Assembly: GCF_000226215.1 (NCBI RefSeq)
Contig: NZ_AGFF01000007.1
Span: 363,634-427,633, forward strand
Length of the DNA: 64,000 nucleotides
Direction of reading: 5' to 3'
From: Dietzia alimentaria 72
GTDB lineage: Bacteria; Actinomycetota; Actinomycetes; Mycobacteriales; Mycobacteriaceae
The notes under the pieces were generated by a model. The model did no database searches and was not told the origin of the DNA. It worked only from the letters and a program-made list of their open reading frames with translations. The translations under genes were made by a program, and so were the position numbers. Positions 36,487 to 44,900 of this stretch are shown piece by piece (position 1 is the first letter of the stretch; each line of letters opens with the position of its first letter).

Positions 36487-37140
36487 TTACAGCGGCACAG
36501 CCTGCACTCGATCAATGGCGAAGCCCTCATTGTTCGCGATGACGAAGTAGGCGTCACCCGCGATGGGGTCAGGGACACGCAAATATGGGCCTGATCCCAT
36601 AGCGTCCGGAAGGTCTTGACCGTTGTGGCGGAGGTAGATGTAGCCCCCATCGCGAACGATTGAGATGGTATCCCCAGTGGTGTAGGGGTGGATCGCGCTA
36701 GCCACGTCGTTTAACACCAGCGCGTCGCCCAGTTCGGGGTCGTTGAATGCGGCAAAAGTTACTTGCTGGGTCGGGCTTGCGGTCGGATTGTCGAACAGTG
36801 AGAGGTTGGTGGCCTTGCCGCCAGTGAGCGTTCCGGCAGTCAGTTCGACGGTGTGACCGACAGGGATAGGTTGCACGCAAATCATACCGAGGCCGCTAGT
36901 GACTGTTTGCCCACCGCTGTGCCACGGCGAGACCCCGCCCACCGCCGCGTGGTCCCACAACGTTGTGTTGGACGTGTCGAAATCGTCGTACCACAGTGCG
37001 CCACCACCAGTCGGCCACACTTTCACGTATTCGCCTGCCGTCGCATCCCACACCAACGCTTCCTTGAGGGTGCCGGATGCGCCGAACCGACCAAGTTCCG
37101 CACCCACGTACTCCGAACCGTTCCATACCTGTAGTGCCAT
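36487..37140 (-). CDS. Putative minor tail / receptor-binding-region protein
   Basis: Protein of 217 aa beginning MALQVWNGSEYVGAELGRFG, followed by strand-rich sequence with many aromatic and Gly residues (ALWYDDFDTSN, ISIVRDGGYIYLRHNGQDLP). The second half resembles a beta-sandwich of the concanavalin or carbohydrate-binding kind. AAGGAGAA lies before the ATG. As the last tail-type gene before the lysis cluster it may form the tail tip; this role is inferred from position and composition. Confidence 0.6.
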   Translation of the reverse strand: MALQVWNGSEYVGAELGRFGASGTLKEALVWDATAGEYVKVWPTGGGALWYDDFDTSNTTLWDHAAVGGVSPWHSGGQTVTSGLGMICVQPIPVGHTVELTAGTLTGGKATNLSLFDNPTASPTQQVTFAAFNDPELGDALVLNDVASAIHPYTTGDTISIVRDGGYIYLRHNGQDLPDAMGSGPYLRVPDPIAGDAYFVIANNEGFAIDRVQAVPL

Positions 37141-37151
37141 TATCGTTCTCC

Positions 37152-38069
37152 TTAATCGGTGGTGACGTAGAGGACACCCGTAGTGCCAGTAGAAGGAAGC
37201 GTGGCTTCGGTGCCGATCCAAAGGCCGTCGGCGTTGCCCGCATTTGCGACAGCGCCCACCTCCGCAGGGGTATGCGCATGGCCCACATCGGACTTGTCAT
37301 CGAGAGCGGAGCCGACCGCCTCCCCAACGTCGCCCATGACGGCAGCCCCCACTTGACCCACCATGATCGAAACGGTGTTGCCTGTTATGGGGCTGTAGTA
37401 ATCGAACTTCGCCAAACTGGCGTCCACCGCGTTCGTAAGCGCCCCCGACAGGTCCGCAGCGGTCGTCGGCGGGGAATGAGTCTGGATCGCGGCCTTGAGG
37501 ACATTCGCCCCAATAGTGCGGGCCGTGCTCGAGGTACCAGTATTCGCCTCCGACTGCGACATAGACGAATACGCGGACGGGCCGGTGTCGCCCTTGTCAC
37601 CACGAGGGACCGTAAACTCGAGGTTGTACTCAGGACCACCAGACACCACCACCGACGCCGCAGATCCCACAGCACCCGTAGACGCCGAAGCCGTCACACC
37701 AAACGAATTAACCGCCGTTTGCGCAGCCCCAGCCGCCGCCACCGTCTCATCACGGAGCTGCACAAACTCCGACACCTGCTCCGGAGTCCACTCGAAAACT
37801 TCATTCACCAAACTCGCCAACGTGACAGGCCCAACATCGGGCACCACCACATCAAACGAGTCCCGCGCATGAGAACCAACCTGCACCGTCAACCTCACCG
37901 GGCCAGGAGCAACGTCCGCCGACACCACCCCCGCCACAATCGGAAACGGCACCGCCTCCGGGGCATAAAGCACACCCCCCGACGGACGGAACACCACCGG
38001 TCGGGCCGTCAACAGCCCTGACAACGGCGCCATACCAATCGATTCAATAGAACCCGTAATGACAGTCAC
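37152..38069 (-). CDS. Tail fibre-like minor tail protein
   Basis: Protein of 305 aa. An N-terminal immunoglobulin-like part (residues 1-75) precedes an Ala-rich helical stem (about 95-140), a short collagen-like element (PRGDKGDTGPS, about residue 155) and a C-terminal part ending DDKSDVGHAHTPAEVG, a motif common in phage fibres before the tip. This layout suggests a trimeric fibre. It lies 11 bp upstream of the 217 aa tail gene and 13 bp after the 257 aa one. Confidence 0.75.
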   Translation of the reverse strand: MTVITGSIESIGMAPLSGLLTARPVVFRPSGGVLYAPEAVPFPIVAGVVSADVAPGPVRLTVQVGSHARDSFDVVVPDVGPVTLASLVNEVFEWTPEQVSEFVQLRDETVAAAGAAQTAVNSFGVTASASTGAVGSAASVVVSGGPEYNLEFTVPRGDKGDTGPSAYSSMSQSEANTGTSSTARTIGANVLKAAIQTHSPPTTAADLSGALTNAVDASLAKFDYYSPITGNTVSIMVGQVGAAVMGDVGEAVGSALDDKSDVGHAHTPAEVGAVANAGNADGLWIGTEATLPSTGTTGVLYVTTD

Positions 38070-38082
38070 GCCAACTCCTCAC

Positions 38083-38856
38083 TCATTCGATGTCCGCCCC
38101 ATCCGGCGGGTTCTTGATCGTGCCGCTGTTATCCGAATCAAGGTTCTTACGCTCCACCCACAGCAAGGTCTTCTCCGTGCCGCCGTAGATCGTCCACCAC
38201 AACCCGGAATGCCGGTACGCCAACTCGACAGACCACGGAGCTGACTCCGGCGGCACAATGATCGGCATCGCATAGTGCTGATCCCATCCCGCGTTCGGTG
38301 TCTGCCAATCAAATCGGCGCGTAATCACCTCAGCGCCGGTCTTGTCCCGCACCAGAGCCCGCAACGCGTGCCCCACACCACCACCACCAGAAGTGGAAAT
38401 AGTGAAGTGGGCTGACCACGACCCGGTCTCCATCACCATCCGGTGCGCCCCCACATCGAGGTGCGCCTTCTTCTCCGGCCCATACCGGGTGTTGAATGGG
38501 ATCGTTTTCCACGACGACCCGGACCCAAACCTGTGATTGTGCGACATGACCGCGCCCGCATAACCGGGCACATCATCAAGCAGATCCACCCGCCCATTCA
38601 GGGCAGTCATGCCGTCGACGATTCGGTCAGCAGGAGCGCCCGGTCCGGTCCCGAACAGCAGGTTCGCGATGTTGCCGATCAGTCCGCCCGGCTGCCACAC
38701 CGCGTCGCGTTGACGATTGAACGCCGGGGACACATTGCCTTGCATCCGGGCTTTCGCGGTGTCCTCGTCCAGATCGTTGAGCCCAGTCAGCGAGTTGCCT
38801 TGCCCCGCCTGCCCCACATAGGCACTGTCTGGGACGCGGCCATCGGGGGCGGTCAC
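38083..38856 (-). CDS. Minor tail protein
   Basis: Protein of 257 aa. The first 110 residues are polar with many Asn and Asp (GQGNSLTGLNDLDEDTAKAR, NIANLLFGTGPGAPADRI); the rest is strand-rich and aromatic (GSWSAHFTISTSGGG, APWSVELAYRHSGLWW), like a tail-tip beta-domain. The start overlaps the stop of the preceding gene (ATGA). Located between the Gp37-like tail protein and the fibre gene; exact function not known. Confidence 0.65.
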   Translation of the reverse strand: MTAPDGRVPDSAYVGQAGQGNSLTGLNDLDEDTAKARMQGNVSPAFNRQRDAVWQPGGLIGNIANLLFGTGPGAPADRIVDGMTALNGRVDLLDDVPGYAGAVMSHNHRFGSGSSWKTIPFNTRYGPEKKAHLDVGAHRMVMETGSWSAHFTISTSGGGGVGHALRALVRDKTGAEVITRRFDWQTPNAGWDQHYAMPIIVPPESAPWSVELAYRHSGLWWTIYGGTEKTLLWVERKNLDSDNSGTIKNPPDGADIE

Positions 38857-39404
38857 AGCTCAACCTCGTCCTGCTCCAGCGGATCGGCCTGCCGCACCGT
38901 CGCGCCCTCACCGGCCGCCGGCGGCTCCTGGTCATGCTGACCCACCCCGCGGGCCGTCAGATGCTCACGCAACGCCACACACTGCGCATCGGTCAGACCC
39001 GACAGGTTGAACGTGCGCAGACCACGCGGCGGCGGAGGAGGCGAACCCAACTCGCGGGCCCGAAGATGCGCCTCCAAATCCACACACTCGGCCAGCGACA
39101 TCCGCGAGATATCCACCTCGCGCGAAGCCACCCGCACCTCCGGCTCCGGGGTATCCACCCGCACCCAATCCCCACCGGCCGCGGCGAGGAACTGCTGATT
39201 CGGGCCACCCGGGATCGCCATCTTGTGCGTTTGCCGCTCCGGGTGATGCCGGAACCCGGCCTCCCACAACTGCTTCGAGGCGCGCGCGGCATCCCGCGGG
39301 TGGAAGTTCAGCGTGTCACCGGAGAACATTTGCAGGCCGATGAACAGCCACGCCGCATGCTGCTCCGGATCGTTCATATCCGCGCGCTCTTGCATCGGGA
39401 TCAT
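38853..39404 (-). CDS. Phage minor tail-region protein (unknown)
   Basis: Protein of 183 aa. The N-terminal half (HAAWLFIGLQMFSGDTLNFH, ARASKQLWEAGFRHHPERQ) resembles short conserved proteins found among the tail genes of actinophages (possibly DUF2744). The C-terminal half has two similar Cys-containing segments, SLAECVDLEAHLRARELG and TDAQCVALREHLTARGVG, an internal duplication of a short helix pair. AGGAG lies 8 bases before ATG 39404. Its function is not known. Confidence 0.65.
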   Translation of the reverse strand: MIPMQERADMNDPEQHAAWLFIGLQMFSGDTLNFHPRDAARASKQLWEAGFRHHPERQTHKMAIPGGPNQQFLAAAGGDWVRVDTPEPEVRVASREVDISRMSLAECVDLEAHLRARELGSPPPPPRGLRTFNLSGLTDAQCVALREHLTARGVGQHDQEPPAAGEGATVRQADPLEQDEVEL

Positions 39405-41081
39405 CTACAGCACTCCTAGAGTCTTGGCGGCCTCGACCGCACCGGCCACCTGCCGCACAATCTGATCAAGCCCCGACTCGGTGGCATGCAGGTCACCGAT
39501 CGTCACGTCCCAGCCCGGCGGGGTAGGCCGGTCCCACGCCAGGTCCAACACCGACACCTGGTCGACGACCAGCTCTCCGCGCGGAAGCCCCGGGATAGTG
39601 GAGGCGATACGGTCACCGAGGAAGTAATGGCCACGACCGTTTTCCCCGATCAAGTACGGGGCGCCGTCGCGGACCTTGAGCTTGTGCCCGATCCGCTCGC
39701 GGGTCTCCCAGAACCCCCGCCGCAGCGCCATCAACGACGACAGCGTGTACGCCCGGTCCGCACCGGAGGGCAGTCGCTCGAAGTAGTGCGACCACCCCGC
39801 ATCGGTGGCGCGGGCGAACGACTTGACGGCCATCCACGCCATCAGCGTGTCCGTGTACAGGGGAGCGAGCAGCGTGTCGGCGACCTGCCCGAGGTTCACA
39901 TTCGGACCGATCCACGTTGTCGACGCGAGGTCACCGGCAACCTGGATCGCAGAGGAGATGATCTCGTTCACCCCAGGCATCGAATGCCCACCGACCACGA
40001 TCTGCACATCGGTCGCCGGCTGCCACGTGAACTCCGACGATTCGATTCCCGTCACGTCGCCGTCACGCAACACGATCCACGGATTCGACGGTGCCGTACC
40101 CAACCAATCGCCACGCACCGGCACCACGTTCGGGTCCGGCACCACCGACCGGTCCGAGTCGACCAGATCGTCACCGAGCTGCATCACCGTCCGCAAGATG
40201 CCCTGCAAGATGTTGCCGCCCGTGCCGGTCGCCCCGAACCAGCCGGACTTGTCGACGATGTCGACGATCAACTGCCCGTTCCGAGGCGTGTACCCCGGCC
40301 ACGGCTCGGGGTCCCCCTCGAGCCAACGCTGGCAGGTGACCATCAGCTGGGCGTCCGCGAGGATCGGTGCCGCCAGATCGTGGAACGTCTTGAACCTGCT
40401 CGAGACGATGGTGTGTGGAGACGAGTCCGCGAGGAACGATCCGCCGCGCATCGCGATCGGCCAGTTCGCCATATTCAGGTTGCCGGTCCACTGGGAGAAG
40501 TCCAGCGGATCATCCGGCAGAGTGAACAGGCTGTTCTGGTTGCGCATCAGGTTCAGAAACAGGGCCGTCTTCAGTGACCAGATCGCCGGGCCTGCGAGAG
40601 TGAACGCGCGAGGGAACTGCACAATCGCCGGCAGGACCGGATTCGACCACACGAGGATGTGCTTGAGCTCCTCATAGTCGTGCAGGAACTCCAGCCGGAT
40701 CTCGCGGTCACCACTATCCGTGCGCGTAACGACCAGCCGGTTCAGCCGGCCACCCCACCGGGCCCCGTCCTTGTCACAGGTGATGTGGACGTTGCGTTTA
40801 CGCATCCGCCACCCGATGACCCACTCGACCACGTGATGATCGAACGGCAGCACCACGGTGCCGACGCCGGTGTCGTTGAGCTTCCACTGAAAGTGCGCGG
40901 AAATCTCCCCGGCGATACGCGTACGCAACTGCCAGTCGCCGTCCCACAGCCGCACGAACGGCGGCTCGAGACGGGCCCGCTCAAGCTCGTCGACCTGAGC
41001 CTGTCCGTCCTGCCAGATCCGTTCCAGGTCCGTGAGGAGCTGCGGATCCTCGAGCAACGGATTGGTCAGCGTCTGCGTCAT
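39405..41081 (-). CDS. ReqiPepy6 Gp37-like tail protein
   Basis: Protein of 558 aa of the type called siphovirus ReqiPepy6 Gp37-like, found after the distal tail protein in actinophages. Features: the N-terminal segment RIAGEISAHFQWKLNDTG, the strand-turn RKRNVHITCDKDGARWGG, a long central region with WLEGDPEPWPGYTPRNGQLI, and a C-terminus with DLAWDRPTPPGWDVTIGD. It likely forms part of the tail baseplate or tip. ATG 41081 overlaps the preceding stop (ATGA). Confidence 0.8.
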   Translation of the reverse strand: MTQTLTNPLLEDPQLLTDLERIWQDGQAQVDELERARLEPPFVRLWDGDWQLRTRIAGEISAHFQWKLNDTGVGTVVLPFDHHVVEWVIGWRMRKRNVHITCDKDGARWGGRLNRLVVTRTDSGDREIRLEFLHDYEELKHILVWSNPVLPAIVQFPRAFTLAGPAIWSLKTALFLNLMRNQNSLFTLPDDPLDFSQWTGNLNMANWPIAMRGGSFLADSSPHTIVSSRFKTFHDLAAPILADAQLMVTCQRWLEGDPEPWPGYTPRNGQLIVDIVDKSGWFGATGTGGNILQGILRTVMQLGDDLVDSDRSVVPDPNVVPVRGDWLGTAPSNPWIVLRDGDVTGIESSEFTWQPATDVQIVVGGHSMPGVNEIISSAIQVAGDLASTTWIGPNVNLGQVADTLLAPLYTDTLMAWMAVKSFARATDAGWSHYFERLPSGADRAYTLSSLMALRRGFWETRERIGHKLKVRDGAPYLIGENGRGHYFLGDRIASTIPGLPRGELVVDQVSVLDLAWDRPTPPGWDVTIGDLHATESGLDQIVRQVAGAVEAAKTLGVL

Positions 41082-41923
41082 TCCATCCCCCACGGCCTCG
41101 TCCAGAAACGGTCCATGAACACCGACGCCACCGGCGACCCGGTGTTGTTGCGCCACGACACCGGCACCAGCGTCGGCGGGGTATGCGCCGGTACGACGTT
41201 GTCGAACAAGATGCCCCGCATCGCTTCCTGAGCGTTTTTCCACCCGGCGATGCGGATCATCTGCTCCACCGGGTTGGTGTGGATCGACACCTCGTGGCCG
41301 GTGTACTCCGGCGGCATCCCGACCACCCGGTTATCGCCGGCGAAGTCGAAGTCCGGCACCTCCCAGCGGGCCCCTGCCTGCAGCACCCACCGCGGGTACA
41401 TCGGCAGATCCGTCGGATTGTGCATCTCGAGATACCCAGTACCGGAGCCGCCGCTGGCCTTGACCGCGGCGACCTCCGGCTGCCCTGCCCAGAACGGCAT
41501 CCCTGCCCGGACCGGGAACTTCGTCACCGTCACCTTGGTGCCGTGCATGTCGAACCGGTCATGCTTGGTGGGGGACTCCCGCATCACCACCCGCAACTCC
41601 CGCGCCCCCGACAGTGGCGAGATCGTGCGCACGATGGTCTCGCGCTTGTAATCGAACGCCCGACGGAACTCCGAATCGACCGCCGCCACCGAACGTTGCG
41701 CGGTATCGGTGGCGACGAACACCAACTCCATATCGGTGGGCTCGAACAGCACCTTGCGCAACTTCGCGCCCGGCTCGTTCGCCGACTGCGACCAGCGGGT
41801 CACCACCGGCACGTCGAGATTCTTGTGGGAATCCTCAGTCATGGCCACGCCCATCGACCCGGCCCCGCGGCCGTGGACTGGCCACACCATGCCGTCGGGG
41901 CCCTCAATCTCCGTGATGCTCAT
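41078..41923 (-). CDS. Minor tail protein (distal tail protein-like)
   Basis: Protein of 281 aa directly after the tape measure gene, where siphophages encode the distal tail protein. It is strand-rich (TKVTVTKFPVRAGMPFWAGQ, GTGYLEMHNPTDLPMYPRWV, ARWEVPDFDFAGDNRVV), matching the beta-sandwich phi-like domains that cap the tail tube. The ATG overlaps the tape measure stop (ATGA). The assignment is by position and fold impression. Confidence 0.75.
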   Translation of the reverse strand: MSITEIEGPDGMVWPVHGRGAGSMGVAMTEDSHKNLDVPVVTRWSQSANEPGAKLRKVLFEPTDMELVFVATDTAQRSVAAVDSEFRRAFDYKRETIVRTISPLSGARELRVVMRESPTKHDRFDMHGTKVTVTKFPVRAGMPFWAGQPEVAAVKASGGSGTGYLEMHNPTDLPMYPRWVLQAGARWEVPDFDFAGDNRVVGMPPEYTGHEVSIHTNPVEQMIRIAGWKNAQEAMRGILFDNVVPAHTPPTLVPVSWRNNTGSPVASVFMDRFWTRPWGME

Positions 41924-44900
41924 CCGCGCGCCCCCAACAATCCGGTGGCGTGCTGACGCTGCAGCGCGTCCTTGCGCCGCTCCGCCTCCTCCTGAGACAG
42001 CACGTGGAAGTGGTAGTGCACCTCGCCCCCTCCTTGCTTGTAGGTGCCGGCGTTCATCGCGTCGATGTCGTCGGCGTACAACTGACTGGGCCCGTTGCGC
42101 ACGACCCGCTCACCGACGGTCAGCCACGCCGGAACGTTGTCCACCCCAGCCGCCATACCGTTCGGTAGCCCGACCGGGCCGCCCATGAAGTAGCCGTCCC
42201 GAGTCGGCCACCGCTTCTCCGGCCCGCCCCACTTGTGCTGCACCCAACCGAGACCTCCGAGAGTGTTGGTCAGTGGGTCGAAGATGTCGTCCGCCGTACC
42301 AGAGAACGCGTCCGCGAACTGCGCCCGCATCGCCCGGTAGGTCGGGTCAATAACCTGCAGCAGCCCCTTGGAGGGAGTGCCCGCCGCGGCGTTGGAGTCA
42401 TCCCCATTCACCGCCCGAGGATCGCCGGTGGACTCGATGTCGATCTGCTCGACAGTCCGGCCCTCATGCGACAACGGCAGACCCATGCGGCGCAGCGCCT
42501 CACGAACCACCGGCGCCCACTGGGCGGCACCGGCGGCCGGGTCGTAGTCCACGTCCAACGGGTCCGCCTCATCAGGCTTCGCCGTAGCAGCATCAGCAAG
42601 ATCCCGATCAGACATCTTCTTGACGTCCGGCTCATCCGGCTCCAGTGCCGCATCCCGCGCGTCCAGAAGCTCACCCAACCTGGCCTGTGCAGCCCTGCGG
42701 GCCTCACGGTCCCGGTCTAACTGTTCGATCGCCTTCGCGAGCTCGTCCTCGGCCGCCATCATCTGCGACACCAAGGGATCACCGAGCGGCGAGCTCTTCG
42801 CCACGTCCAGGCCCTGCGCGGCTTCGTCAGTGAACCGCTCCTGCAGCTCGATCGCCGCGTTCAACCGCTGCACCTCCGCCGCCGCGGTCGACAAGTCCCA
42901 ATCCGACGGACCGCCACCAGGCCGTTCGTTGAGCATCTGCCACGCCTGCACAATCGGAGGCAACTGGTCAGGCACGCCGAACACGCCGAGCACATCCGAC
43001 ACCTGCCCAGACACGAGCGACGCCGCCGCACCAGCGGCCATATCCGACCAAGTGCGAGGCTGATCCGGAGCCACACGACCCGAGTTGCCGGGCGAGGAGT
43101 ACATACCCGGGCTCGAGGCGAAGTTCGTCTTACCAGTGAACCGGTCCACCGCGAACTCGCCAATCGTTAACCCTGCCCCGCGCCGCCCGGTGTAGGCCTT
43201 GTCGGACCAGTCGAACGAGCGCATCGGCAGGAACGCATGATCGGTGAACTGCGGATGCGACGCGCCCGCAGCCGGGCCACCGATCTGCCCGTTCCCGCGG
43301 CCACCACCCATCTCGACGTTGGTGCCGTCCGGCAGCGTGCCAGCGGTGTGCCCACCGTAGGGCCCGCCGTTGAACCACCCGAACCGCAAGTCCCCACTGG
43401 TGCCTGAGCCGAGAGAGAACCCCATTCCCATGAGAGCCTCGCGCTGGTTGCCGGTAGCGAACCGGCCAGCGAACGGCGCCAGACCGACGCCGAACCTGGC
43501 GATCGCGGACATCGCTCCGGAGCAGTCGCCCCAGTTGACTCCACCCCAGTTGTACGGGGCGCCCTCCAACGGTCGGGACTGCCCGTCTCCGGTAGTGCCG
43601 CGCACGAAGTCGAGCATCTCGTCAGCGCCACGGATACCGCCGTCGGCGAACGCCTCCAGCTTGTAACCGAACCGGTCCGCCACCTGAGACAGGATCTGCT
43701 CGGACCGGCCACGCTTCGACTCAGCGAGAGGGATGTACGCCTCGCCGCCGGTCTCAGGTTCGGCCCACACCCGCATCGACCCCGCAGGGGCGATCTGGGC
43801 TACATGGTTCTCGGAGCCGTTGGCGAAGTAGTCGACCACCGCGCCATTGGCGTGGTGCCCGACCTGTGTACCACCGGTGCTGACCATGCGGTCTGCATAA
43901 CCTGCCGGAGGAATGTACTGGCCAACAATCCGCGCCGTCCGCTCACGCGCCGCCTCATTCAACGCATCATTGACGATCTTCGCCTTCTGCAGCGCCTCAT
44001 CAATCGTCGCCTTGATATGCGGATCAGCCACAGTCGCATTGATCCGAGCAAGCTCAGCCAACGTGACGTCCCGGCCATTAATGAAGTCATCGATGATCGC
44101 ACCGATAGCCGGATCGACCTGGGTCGTGTCCAACTGGCGCAGAGCGTCCTGGGTCGAGGCGTCAGTGAGCCGGAAGATCGTGTCGTCCGCCAGAATGTCC
44201 GGGGTCGCACTCGCCACGTCCAGCTCCAGCAACCGCTGTGTGACCGCACCCATCGCCGCCGAGGCCACCGACGAATCAGCAGTAATCCGGACCATGCCCG
44301 GCTTACCGTCGATCTCGTCGACCTTGTACCCGACCGCCTCAAGCGCGGCGATCGTATCCGCCTTCGACGCCTCATCCAGACGAGTAGTGAACACCTTCGG
44401 CTCATCAGCATCGAGCGACCCGAACTTCGCAGCCACCTCGGCGAGCTTCTGCGTCGTCTCGTCCGCACCATCCAGACCGATCAACAACTGCACAGCATCG
44501 CGGTCGATTCCACCCCACTGGGCGGCGAACTCCTCGATCTTGCCGATCGGTAGATCGTAGGTCTCCGCCAACGCCTCAAGGGCCGGCCGCACCGCATCGT
44601 AAGCGGCGGACGCGTCCCCGGTGTCCTGGGCATGCTGCCTGAACTTCGCGCCCAGGGTGCCCAACTCGCCAGTGAGCGCCTGCGCGTTGGCCTTCGACCC
44701 GTCCAACCCGCCGTCGAGAGTCAGCAACTCCTTGCCGAGACCACCGGCCGCATCGGCGCCCTTGGTCGCCTCGTCCACGACCTCCTGCACCGCGGCCGCG
44801 AGCTCGAACGCCGACGTCTCCGCATCCGAGGCCATGATCCCCAGAGCCTTGAGCGCGTCCTCCATCGCGGAGAGTTTGTCGTCCGCCGAGGCTGCAGAGT